Source: Tritrichomonas musculus (taxonomy: Eukaryota > Parabasalia > Tritrichomonadida > Tritrichomonadidae). Taken from it: DNA of 64,000 nt. Within the stretch, counting starts at the first letter, position 1, and the number at the start of each line of letters is the position of its first letter. The stretch covers positions 7,421,501 through 7,485,500 of the forward strand of contig JAPFFF010000004.1 in assembly GCA_039105265.1 (NCBI GenBank), written 5' to 3'. This document shows positions 31,881 to 41,429 of this stretch, piece after piece. The position numbers and the translations under genes were made by a program. The notes under the pieces are model-generated. The model ran no database searches and was not told the DNA's origin. It was given only the letters and a program-made list of their open reading frames with translations.

Positions 31881-32960
31881 ATGTACTCGACGCTAAATCC
31901 AGCCGAAGAGATAACACCGATACCAATAGAGCATGGATTCTTTTTAGAAGATGGAGAAAGAGATCCAAATAAATTCAATAGACACTACATTAATTTTCCC
32001 TAGGAATGGCTTTACAGAAAGAGTTATAAAAAAATTACTCGGTATCTCAAATGATAGGCATTATTCTGCTCTAAATAATTGTGAAAAATTAAGCCAAGAA
32101 TGAATAACTCCTCCTTCACAACCGCTATTAACCGAAGATTAAGAAAACGAAATAATTCCAAATATTTATATACAGCAAGTCCAAAATGATTGCTTGGTTC
32201 ATGGATTTCATAAATCGTTAAAAAGAAATCTTTGAAAAAGTATCGACAAGTTCATTTGACGATGAAAAAGCAAATATTTCAATAGAGGATGTTAACCGTT
32301 ACTTTGAACAAAAAGGTCAAATGATGAAAGATCAGCTCCATCAGTTTCTCTTAATAAGCTACGAGGAGATTGGCTTGGGGAAGAGATCTGAGAAAGGTAA
32401 ACGAAAAAAAGTTTACATAGTCAAAAACGCTAAAGTTAAAACATATTGCGGCTAACAGACAGAAGCTCACCATGTCTCTGTCGGAGTTGGAATAATTGCT
32501 GCATGTTGCTCTTTAACACCTCTTTTTCTATCAACTATTAAAAAAAAATTGATGATGATTTATACACTCAATTTACTTTTGAAGCTGTTTTTACTTCCAA
32601 ACAAAAAAGTTATATGACCTTTTTGCCAACAGTTGTTTTGGTGAGAAACTGTCTTGCACCTCATGTCGAATTTGTAGATCAATTAGAGGTCAAAGAACAA
32701 CGATGAGTAATCATTATGAAAGGTCTGAAAGCACATATTCATCAACTTGTTCTTGATGAGCTCATCAAGAAACATATCTGTGAATCTAATATCACTCCAT
32801 TCGAGCCATTTGGCAAAAGTGCTTGATGTTTCTGTCTTCAAAGTTTTTAAGGGATTATATGTCAACTCCCAGTAGTTCTTTATATAAGTCGTTGTTTACA
32901 CAAAATTGATGCACATTAAAAAGGCTTACCAACCCACAGTTATTATACATAAATTTATAA
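31881..32960 (+). pseudogene. Decayed pogo/Tc5-like DDE transposase
   Basis: Broken plus-strand frames in order give: MYSTLNPAEEITPIPIEHG and FLEDGERDPNKF; a DNA-binding part (GFTERVIKKLLGISNDRHY); NEIIPNIYIQQVQNDCLV; and the DDE core with QTEAHHVSVGVGIIAACC, VVLVRNCLAPHVEFVDQL and IIMKGLKAHIHQLVLDEL. The last resembles the D-G-x-x-x-H site, here with Lys where Asp is expected. Many stops and frameshifts interrupt it and the C-terminus is missing. Since a C-terminal fragment lies upstream, at least two copies contributed. Confidence 0.6.
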
Positions 32961-33029
32961 TTATACATAAATTTATAATTATACATAAATTTATAATTAT
33001 ACATAAATTTATAATTATATATAAATTTA
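32943..33029. repeat. 18-bp tandem repeat, 4.8 copies
   Basis: TTATACATAAATTTATAA is repeated four times without change (32943-33014), followed by a shortened, slightly altered fifth copy. It is a simple minisatellite. Confidence 0.95.
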
Positions 33030-33094
33030 AGCAATACAATATTTTTAATCAGTGGTAGTAAAAATGAATGAATTATACAACTAATAAAAAGATA

Positions 33095-33159
33095 TGTTGA
33101 ATGCATTTAGTATGTTCACCCAACTTTTTGAGCTTGGCTCCTTTTAAATGCATTCAACA
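33095..33159. repeat. 15-bp-arm inverted repeat
   Basis: TGTTGAATGCATTTA (33095-33109) pairs with TAAATGCATTCAACA (33145-33159) around a 35-nt loop. It marks the right edge of the relic region. The rest of the spacer to 33620 is AT-rich with no feature seen. Confidence 0.8.
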
Positions 33160-33620
33160 GGACAAAAAAATTCAAAAAAGACATTCTTATAAGTATTTTT
33201 CAATTTGATTATTTTAAATTGAAAAGAATTGAAATAAATTTGTAATTTTTTAACTTTTTGATATAAAAATCCTTTAATTTTTGAATAGCCTTTGAAAGAA
33301 AAAATATGTTGTATATACCCAAATAATTAACATTTATAAAAAATTAATTTTTTTATAATCATATTTTAAATAATAAAAAATGCAATGATGATTGTTAAAT
33401 AATAACAACTTATCTATTGGCAGAAAGTTATCATTTGATCAGTGAAAATGGTAGAAAAGTATTTTATATTTATAAGATATAGATATTCTAATAGATTAAT
33501 TTGGTTCTTAATTATATATATATCATTATTTTCATATTTTGAAAAGTTTTTTTAAGTCGATTGTTGAAAAAAAAGGCCCTTCAAATATATAAACGGTTTA
33601 CTATAGAATAATATTCTTAA

Positions 33621-34735
33621 ATGACATCCAAGCAATTGTTCATACGTTCATACATTGAGAAAATTAAATCAATCCAAATGAATATTTTGGATTATATTGA
33701 TGATGATGAAAATAAAGAAGAGAATTATCAAAATTTCATATCATTAATTAATGAGTCCAACACTTTAAAAAACAAATACAAAATCGAACAAATTCTACTA
33801 TTAATTTTAAAAATCGCAAATAATCATCATCGCTCATCTAATTTTTTCAGTAAAATTGAGCAAATTTTGCTTTTTTTCAAAGATTCAATCAAACAAAACT
33901 TTTCCAATATTGAACTTTTTGAAATCTTCAAGAAGCAAAAAAGACTTCTTTTGTTCTTTTTTAAAGAGAAAATGATCGAAATGGATCAAGTCATATACCA
34001 TAAAATGACTACTAACCAACTCAATTCACAATACAATTACACAATTTACTTTTTCAATGAAATGGAGCCATTTATAAACAAAGACAAGGCCAAAAGCCTT
34101 GAAGACAAAATACCTCAAAATAGCGAAGAATTAAGAAAGTCAGGTAACAATGATTCTAATGTTTGTCAATTCATACAAAAGGATTCTTTAGCAGATTTCA
34201 TATCACATGTCAACAACTCCCAAATGAAACTTTCTAGTAAAGTTAAGCATTCTGAATATGAAACAAATTCATTTTTAATCAAAAATAATCCTTCTATTAT
34301 TGAATATGCAGCCTTTTACGGTTCAATTGAAATTTTCAAATATTTAAGTGAAAAAGTTGAACTCAAACCGTCAATTTATCTTTATGCAATTCATGGAAGA
34401 AATATGGAAATTGTTCATCTCTTGGAACAAAACAAAGTTGAGCCACAAGACAAGTCATACAAAGAAATCATCAAAGAAGCAATAAAATGTCATCACAACG
34501 AAATGACTCAATATTACATCGACCATTTTATCAAAGAAAAAGATCAGATGAAAGAAAGCATTGTTGAATTTGGCTTTCATTATCACAACTACTCATTTTT
34601 GCCAGATGAAAAATTTAACGATAATAAAGCAGCTTTTATTTCAGCATGCAAATATGGCTACAGCGAACTTGTTGAAATGTTTCTGAAGAAAAAAGTAGTT
34701 AATTCAAATATCTCCATAATTTCATACATTCCACA
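33621..34735 (+). CDS. Ankyrin-domain protein, first part (DUF3447 type)
   Basis: From ATG 33621 the frame runs to a stop at 34791, but the protein-like part ends near 34735 (SACKYGYSELVEMFLKKK, then VVNSN). The N-terminal 200 residues are helical and lysine/asparagine-rich. Then come degenerate ankyrins of the DUF3447 type (SIIEYAAFYGSIEIFKYL, YAIHGRNMEIVHLLEQN). This family is greatly expanded in Tritrichomonas and Trichomonas. The expected next repeat start is missing here but appears at 34936 in another frame. I therefore believe the gene continues to 35547, across an intron or insertion of about 200 bp. Confidence 0.75.
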
Positions 34736-34935
34736 TTTTAATCGAGTTTCAAATTTATCTTTTACTCATATAATTTTTTTTTTAAATTTTTGAATTCAAT
34801 TAAAATCAATCATTTTTTGAATAAGGTTTCAAAAAATCCACTTTTTGAATAAAGTTTCAAAATCAATAAACTTTTTGAATAAAATTTCGAAAATGTCAAT
34901 TTTGTGAATAAAGTTTTATAAACGTTTTTATTCAT
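34736..34935 (+). other. Stop-rich interruption inside the ankyrin-LRR gene
   Basis: This AT-rich block separates two halves of one ankyrin repeat boundary. It contains about four diverged tandem copies (roughly 30 bp) of a word like CTTTTTGAATAAAGTTTCAAAA. No GT...CTAAC...AG signal such as that of the GTPase intron is evident. It could be an insertion, or an intron with degenerate signals. Confidence 0.5.
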
Positions 34936-35547
34936 CTCACACCAATTTCTTTAGCAATGATGAAGCACAAAATGGACATTGTTGAAATTATATTGAAATA
35001 TTCAAATGGACGAATTGAAGACTACTCATTCAAAAAGTGTGACAAGTTAACAAAAATTGATATTCCACCATCGGTTAAATATATCGGAAATGATGCATTT
35101 TCTGAATGTAAAAATTTGAAGCAAATATATTTACCTCCCTCTGTTTCACGTATATGTCGGTTTGCTTTTTGTGGATGCACTTCGTTGAGCCTTGTCATTT
35201 TGCCGTCTTCTCTTGAGTATCTTGGCAAGTGCGCTTTCGGCGATTGCACAGCGCTCAGAGAAATATCGATTCCTGCCAAAGTTGATATCATCAGGGACTC
35301 GACTTTTGGAAAGTGCCATTCATTGAAAATAGTGACATTTGAGCTGCCTTCCTCTCTGACTAAAATTGAGGGATGCGCGTTTAGCTCTTGCATTTCGCTT
35401 AAGGAAATAAGCATTCCACCGTCTGTAAAGTTAATAGAAGATAAGGCGTTTATTCAGTGCAATTCATTGAATAAAGTTTCAATTTCATCTTCTACCGAAT
35501 TTGTAAAAGGATCTTTTCCTCCAAGAACTCAAATTAATAAAATTTAA
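34936..35547 (+). CDS. Last ankyrin plus BspA-like LRR domain, second part
   Basis: Reading from 34936 gives LTPISLAMMKHKMDIVEIIL, exactly an ankyrin start and helix pair. At least six BspA/TpLRR repeats of about 23 residues follow (IDIPPSVKYIGNDAFSECKN; IYLPPSVSRICRFAFCGCTS; VILPSSLEYLGKCAFGDCTA; ISIPAKVDIIRDSTFGKCHS; then two more). The first ATG (34957) lies inside the ankyrin, so an independent start there is unlikely. I take this as the 3' part of the gene at 33621. BspA-type LRR proteins of trichomonads are often adhesins. This one has no signal peptide or anchor, so an intracellular scaffold is more likely. The LRR part is richer in G and C than its neighbours. Confidence 0.8.
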   Translation, partial: LTPISLAMMKHKMDIVEIILKYSNGRIEDYSFKKCDKLTKIDIPPSVKYIGNDAFSECKNLKQIYLPPSVSRICRFAFCGCTSLSLVILPSSLEYLGKCAFGDCTALREISIPAKVDIIRDSTFGKCHSLKIVTFELPSSLTKIEGCAFSSCISLKEISIPPSVKLIEDKAFIQCNSLNKVSISSSTEFVKGSFPPRTQINKI

Positions 35548-36214
35548 CTAAATAAATAATTCAATGTAATCTTATTAGTTTTTTTTTTTTTTTTTTTTTG
35601 CTATTCTTCAAATTATTTTAATTTTAGAGTTGTCTGAAAATTTAGAATTCAAACATTTTGGCTTTATACACTTATTATAAGTTTTTTTTTTTTCATAATA
35701 TTTGAAAAATTGTACATTTCAAACTTCCTCAATAAAGATTATTATATTAAAAACATATCCAAAAGTAGTATAAATCAGAAAAAAAAAAAACTTTTTTTTT
35801 TGAGAAATTGAAAAATATAATTTATAACAATTAAACCGATGAATCAACATGAATTTCAAGGTATTATTTTAATAAATTAAATAAATTATGTTGATTTTAG
35901 AAAACTAAACTTGATAGCTGATTGAATTTATTTTTCATCGGAGATTTTCAGATTGAAATAAGACCGTTTTAAAAATTTTAAACCCAATACATTTTCAATA
36001 GAATTTGTAACGTATTCATAATTTCTTAGGAAATTGAATAGAAATGAAAAATGCAATTCTATTTTTAATTTAATAAACAATAAAAAACAAATGATGAAAA
36101 CTTTAAGTTATCGTGCGTAACTTTTTGAGAAATCATAAAACATGGTTTATTGAAACTCAATTCAATTTTTATTTTATTGAAATTTCTGAATAAATTAAGA
36201 AAAAGTTAAGTTTT
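35548..36214. other. Spacer with poly-T and poly-A runs
   Basis: A run of about 20 T near 35580 and several mixed A/T homopolymers. No coding or repeat signal is seen. Confidence 0.6.
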
Positions 36215-36220
36215 TCATTT
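36215..36220 (+). promoter_or_regulatory. Putative initiator (TCATTT)
   Basis: TCATTT lies 7-12 nt upstream of ATG 36227. It matches the trichomonad initiator and would give a 10-nt leader. Confidence 0.45.
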
Positions 36221-36226
36221 TATACA

Positions 36227-36757
36227 ATGTTATCGAATCAAGATGTGATACACGATCATAACCATGAAGGGAATGAAAAAAGATTGATACAGAATAACCA
36301 CAGCACTGATACCGAACCAGAACATGAAATAGATAATCTTCAACAACATGAATTTGCAAAACCACAAGAAGATCAATCAAGGCTAAAAAAGAAAACCAAA
36401 AATGTTTTTACTCGTCTTATTCAAAAGATTCCAAGTTATGAATATGATCTTCCCAAAAAACAAAGAATCTCATCTAATAAAAATTGTAATAATAAAGATT
36501 CTGATTTTGTACCATTGGATATCAGAAATACAGACAATAACAGATTTGCCAGCTATTATGATGCATTTTTCTATATTGCAGGTCATTGCAAGAAATATCA
36601 TGACAGATTCACTCGAGAGAAATGCCGACAATATCTACAATACTGCTATATAATTGACTTTTCACATGATGAATTCATTCCAATAACATTAAATTTGACC
36701 CCAAAGGAATTCAACAAATATTTTCAAATGGCTCAACGAGATTTGAAATATATTTAA
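36227..36757 (+). CDS. Hypothetical 176-residue protein
   Basis: The family is not recognised. The first 55 residues are hydrophilic and His/Asn/Glu-rich (HDHNHEGNEKRL). They are followed by a basic segment (RLKKKTKNVFTRLIQKI) and a compact, aromatic-rich C-terminal part (NRFASYYDAFFYIAGHCKKY, CRQYLQYCYIIDF) that looks folded and helical. There is no signal peptide or membrane segment. The start is supported by the initiator motif just upstream. Codon texture is clearly different from the spacer. Confidence 0.65.
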   Translation: MLSNQDVIHDHNHEGNEKRLIQNNHSTDTEPEHEIDNLQQHEFAKPQEDQSRLKKKTKNVFTRLIQKIPSYEYDLPKKQRISSNKNCNNKDSDFVPLDIRNTDNNRFASYYDAFFYIAGHCKKYHDRFTREKCRQYLQYCYIIDFSHDEFIPITLNLTPKEFNKYFQMAQRDLKYI

Positions 36758-37829
36758 GATTTTTATTGAAACATGATAGAAAATAAGGATATTTACCAAT
36801 TATTTGGCATATCCATAATTTTTTTATGATAATATTATTTCTCTAATATACATTTAAAATTAAAAAAAAAAAAAATCATAGATATTTCTTATTTTTTTTA
36901 TCTTCAAGAAAGGAAACTAAAAAAATATTAATATCAAAATGAGTCATAGGCATGATATAGTAAAAACAAATTTTTACAAAAATTAAAAAATATTTCAGCA
37001 ATAATGGCTTTTTTTAAATAGTTTAAACTCAAAAAAAAGTGTTTACCATAGTCACCACTTTATTTAATTCTGGATAATTGTGATTTTTAATTATAATTTT
37101 CAAATCACATTTCATAATAATTTTTTTTTTGTTACCGTCATCTAAAAACAGTTTATTTTTTCTGACTGTCCTTTAGAGTAAATAGATCTTTTCTCTCATG
37201 CTGAATCATATGATATTTTTGTTTTTGAAGGATGAACACCACCAAAACAAATAACCAAAATAATAATAATCATTTCATTAAAAATTCCGCTATTTCATAA
37301 GAAATTTTTATATCTATTGAATTCACTTTATTGAAACAATTACAAATCATTCTAACATCTTTTATATCATCTATTTTAAATTCTCTTTTTATACTTTTGC
37401 ATTTGAAAAAATTGAAATCAATGATTTCAGTTCGAGATAATCTTTTTTAAAGTATTCTATTAATGTAAAAAATTAATGAATTATTTATGAGATATAGATA
37501 AAAAAAAAATAATATCTTTATAAAACTCTCAAAGTTGACTTTTCTGCCATTTTACACCATCATGTTTTGAATAAAGGAGTTTGACATTTATATTGAAGAT
37601 AGTCATGGAAAAAAACCAATCGACTATTCTGAAAGTCATGAAATTAGGCAATTACTTTCAAAATGATTTTCCATTCATTTTAAAATAGTAAATAATAAAA
37701 AGTAATTTATTTATTTTTCTTCATATTATAATTGTTAATGATAAACACTTGAACTAATTCACTTAACTAACTGTGGAAATCTGAACTTTTTATATAATAG
37801 ACAGCCTTTAAATGCATCCTTTCCAAATA
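36758..37829. other. AT-rich spacer, no feature seen
   Basis: More than 1 kb of low-complexity AT sequence after the hypothetical gene. No coding signal, palindrome or shared repeat stands out. Confidence 0.5.
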
Positions 37830-38480
37830 CAAAATAACAAATGGAGGATTTAATTTTGAAGGAAGAAACTTGATAAATAAAGCTAGAATCATAACTCGTT
37901 CCAATTTCGTTTACCTCGTATTTGATAACTCAAGCCAGAATATGAAATGAATTTATGATTGGGATAATGCTCTTTTTACAAATAAATTTGATGATGCAGA
38001 AAAGATTACTGCCACTGAAATGAATTTAAAAGATGTCCTTATTTTCATTGAATAAAATAAACCCAAATTCGAAACAGATAAGTTAAAATTTAATTTTTGA
38101 ATAAAATAAGAATGCCTTTTGTAATTTTTCTGTTGAAAAGCATAATAAAATATTGGATCTATCATAAAATTTCATATTACAGGTAGTTGATCTCAAATCA
38201 AGAAGTAACATTCTTTTTTCACCAAAGATTCCTTGTCCTGTTCTCATTCCAAACCCATAAACAAACTTGTTATATCAGCTTAAAATCTGGTCATTCATTC
38301 TACATTGAGTCCTTAATGTAACAATTGCTTCTGGGCTTGCTTCACTAAGAAGTCTGAACAATGATTGTGGACTTTTAATTCAATTATTTTTCACTCTATC
38401 AAAAAGATGATACTTTTTGACCGAAAAAAAGCAAAATATATTAAAAAGTTTAAAGAGCGGAAAATGAAGGGAGATGCATA
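37830..38480 (+). pseudogene. Decayed coding region, family unknown
   Basis: The plus strand shows protein-like pieces in shifting frames, separated by stops: GRNLINKARIITRSNFVYLV, YDWDNALFTNKFDDAEKI, TEMNLKDVLIFIE, later IASGLASLRSLNNDCGLL. Their codon texture is clearly above the background. I cannot name the family. The remainder to 38790 is featureless AT sequence. Confidence 0.35.
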
Positions 38481-38790
38481 ACTTTCCCTAAGAAATAAAT
38501 AAAATGGTTATATTTTTAATTCAGCAATTTTACTGCAATTACAAATTGCAATTCCAGAAAACACTGATTGACTCATTTGAAGCTTATGGAGCACTCTTGT
38601 ATAATTGAAAATGTCTTTTTTCCTCTCTTCCTCATTAATAAAAAGGAAAATTTTCAATTATTTGAAATGATTTTTATTTTCAAATTAGTTTTTCAAATTT
38701 CTCCATTTCAAACTGGTGACACATGATATAAGTATAAATATAGTAAAAATCCCAAAGAATTAACAAAATTGTCATTATTTATTCAACAAA

Positions 38791-39696
38791 TTAATTTACA
38801 TGCAAATTCAATTCATTTAACATTGCAATTGCACTTTCATTTTTTTGCTGTGCTGCCAATTGGAGGAATGATAAAGCTGCGCTTAGGTTTTGTTCAACAC
38901 CAACTCCGTTTAAATACATCATTGCTAACGAGAAAGTACTTTTAGAATAATTTTGAATTGCTGCAAGTCCGAAATAATGAACTGCTTTTGAGTAATCTTG
39001 TTCGACACCTCGACCAGCGAAGTAAAGGTTTGCCAAATTGTGGTAGCATTCGGAGTCTTTTATCTTTGCACCTTCTTCGAAATATTCTTTTGCACGAATG
39101 TCATCAATATCAACTCCTTTTCCAGTTGAATAAATGTAACCCAAAGCGGAAAATGCTCGACCATTTCCTCTATTTGCGGCAATTTCAAGATATTCTCTTG
39201 CTTTTGAATAGTCTTCTTCAATTCCATCGCCATTCAAATACATCATTCCCAACTTAAATGGTGCACTTGAATTTCCAAATTCTGTTGATTTTTGGAAGTA
39301 TTCTCTTGCTTTTGAGCAATCTTTCTCTACACCTCTTCCATATTGATAAATGTCCCCTAAGTTATGCAATGCATTGTCGTTGTTTGAAGCTGCCGATATT
39401 TCATAGTATTCACGAGCTTTGACATAGTCTTGCTCAAATCCTTTTCCTTCATAATACATGTTACCAATTCTTAATGAGCCATTTGAATCATTGTTCCTCA
39501 TTGCTCTTTCATAATAATCTTTCGCTGTTTCATAATTTTGTTCTACGCCATTTCCATAATAGTAAAAGTTACCTAATATGATCATGGCGTCTGTGTTATT
39601 TTGTTCGGCTGCTGGCTCAAGGCATTCAATGGCCCTCCTATAATTTCCTTGGACAAAATAATGAGATCCTTGAATAACTAATTCATTAGAATCCAT
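38791..39696 (-). CDS. Sel1-repeat protein
   Basis: This 301-residue protein is made almost wholly of about seven Sel1 repeats of 36 residues (A-x-x-x-L-G-x-x-Y-x-x-G-x-G-V-x-x-D-x-x-K-A-x-x-Y-Y pattern), for example NMYYEGKGFEQDYVKAREYY and MMYLNGDGIEEDYSKAREYL. Sel1 repeats form TPR-like superhelices that act as scaffolds, often for signalling or ER-associated degradation complexes. Trichomonads have very many, often attached to kinases, but no kinase is attached here. There is no signal peptide. TCATTT motifs lie shortly upstream of the ATG. The partner is unknown. Confidence 0.93.
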   Translation of the reverse strand: MDSNELVIQGSHYFVQGNYRRAIECLEPAAEQNNTDAMIILGNFYYYGNGVEQNYETAKDYYERAMRNNDSNGSLRIGNMYYEGKGFEQDYVKAREYYEISAASNNDNALHNLGDIYQYGRGVEKDCSKAREYFQKSTEFGNSSAPFKLGMMYLNGDGIEEDYSKAREYLEIAANRGNGRAFSALGYIYSTGKGVDIDDIRAKEYFEEGAKIKDSECYHNLANLYFAGRGVEQDYSKAVHYFGLAAIQNYSKSTFSLAMMYLNGVGVEQNLSAALSFLQLAAQQKNESAIAMLNELNLHVN

Positions 39697-39706
39697 TTTA
39701 ATATAA

Positions 39707-39717
39707 AAATGAAATGA
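39707..39717 (-). promoter_or_regulatory. Tandem putative initiators (TCATTTCATTT)
   Basis: Two overlapping TCATTT words lie 11-21 nt upstream of the Sel1 gene ATG on the minus strand, consistent with the trichomonad initiator. Confidence 0.45.
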
Positions 39718-40522
39718 TTAAATCCAAAAACAATTGATTTATATTTTAAAAATTTTTCGAAATTTTTCATTAAATTTTTGAAATTTTTCAGATTTGTGTC
39801 AAATTTTTGACTCTAACAATTTAGTACAATACTTTCATATTAAAAATCTTTATTTTTTTTCAAAATATATTTAAAACGTATTAATTTAAAATTGATAACT
39901 GATATCAAATATATTATATTATTGCTCTAAGATTACTCTCACAAAAATAATATTACTCAATTAAGATACACCTATTTCACTTTAGTAAAAGAAAATTCCC
40001 TTTTCTTAATGAAAATTTCCATTTTTGTAACCAACAATATTTGAAAAAGAAATGACAAATAACGTATTGTTATTGTTAACTATTTTTTCCCGATTTCATT
40101 AACTGCTTTTATAAAAGGTATATATTGATATTATGTGAATTTGGTTAAAAATAAACACCAAGTCATTCAACATAAATACTTGTACACATATAATTCAGTA
40201 AGAGAAAAACATTGAAACTATTGTAGGGCAATATAATATATATATATATTTAAAAACATAAAAAAGATCTTTTAGAAAATATAAGCAATTTTAAAAAACT
40301 TTTGGTTTAATATTTTATTCAAATGTATACCGTTTTAGTCAATGATAAATGTATAATTTCATGATGGGCAACGAAAATTTTTTTTTTTATTTGGATCGCT
40401 TTACTATTGAAAAAAACTCAAAATTGATCAAATAAAGCTATAATTTCATTATTTAGAAGAATTTTTAAAAAAATAATTATAACGTACTCCTATCGTTACA
40501 AATTTTACCAATCTACTCAAAA
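39718..40522. other. AT-rich intergenic region
   Basis: This region lies between divergent genes, so it contains both promoters. A word ATGATGGGCAAC at 40361 recurs inverted at 44363. No gene is seen. Confidence 0.5.
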
Positions 40523-40528
40523 TCATTT
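40523..40528 (+). promoter_or_regulatory. Putative initiator (TCATTT)
   Basis: TCATTT lies 4-9 nt before ATG 40532, matching the trichomonad initiator with an unusually short leader. Confidence 0.4.
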
Positions 40529-40531
40529 TTT

Positions 40532-41116
40532 ATGATATTTTTCCTAATAAATTTTACTCTTTCTCGCCAATTCAATGTAACATCGAATTCAATAAAAAGT
40601 TTGGTATTATATTTTCATCCTCATCACTGTATTGAGGTTAGTGTTAGTTCAGAATTTCATACTTATTTTTCTGATTTGACAAAAGCAAATGGTATTTCAT
40701 TAGAAATCCAAACAAATAATAGCTCAACATTTGGTCCTTTTAATCATCGATCACATTTAGATGGGATTGATTTTCATCCAGATAATTTAGGTTACAAGCT
40801 GATATTTACTAATGAAGGCAATAATGAAATCCAATTAGCAACAGTCTTTGCACGAACATTAAAAGATTCTTTGAAAACGATTAATGAAGATTTTTCAAAT
40901 TTTGAATTTCCAATATCAAATTATCCTTCTAGTAAGTTTTCATATTTTAATAGCGAAGGACTGATTTTCCATGAGAAAAAATATAGTTCAATAGTTTTCT
41001 TCGCATTTCCAATTTCTATATTTGTTATTTGCATTGTCATTTGTATAATTGGCATTCCTAATGTTTTTTATAGCTGCTATTCCAGAAAACAACAAGTATC
41101 TAATGATAGTGATTAA
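40532..41116 (+). CDS. Small type I membrane protein
   Basis: This is a 194-residue protein with a signal-like N-terminus (MIFFLINFTLSRQF), an ectodomain of about 135 residues with several Asn-x-Ser/Thr sites, one membrane helix (IVFFAFPISIFVICIVICII), and a short tail. No known fold is recognised. It faces the large membrane protein at 41430 tail to tail. The pair may belong together but nothing in the sequence proves it. Confidence 0.7.
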   Translation: MIFFLINFTLSRQFNVTSNSIKSLVLYFHPHHCIEVSVSSEFHTYFSDLTKANGISLEIQTNNSSTFGPFNHRSHLDGIDFHPDNLGYKLIFTNEGNNEIQLATVFARTLKDSLKTINEDFSNFEFPISNYPSSKFSYFNSEGLIFHEKKYSSIVFFAFPISIFVICIVICIIGIPNVFYSCYSRKQQVSNDSD

Positions 41117-41429
41117 ATATATCTTTTTGATACAATCAAGGAAATAATTTTTTTTCAATTTAAAAATGACTTGACAAAATCATATCTTTTTATGTAACTT
41201 AATTTTTGCCTATATTTTTATGATAAATATATGTTCAAAGAAAATAATATGAAAACTTAAAAATATATAACATTTGTTTTTTTTTTCTTACAAAATGGAG
41301 AAAAAAATACCATTAAATTATTCCTTTTGATATGCTTTTTTTAATGAAGTATTTATTTTTACATATTTGAAATTTGCATCATTGCAAAAGTATTTAGTCA
41401 TAAAATAATATTAAAGCTTAATAACTGTA
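41117..41429. other. Convergent 3' spacer
   Basis: A short AT-rich gap between two converging membrane-protein genes. No repeat or structure was noticed. Confidence 0.5.
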
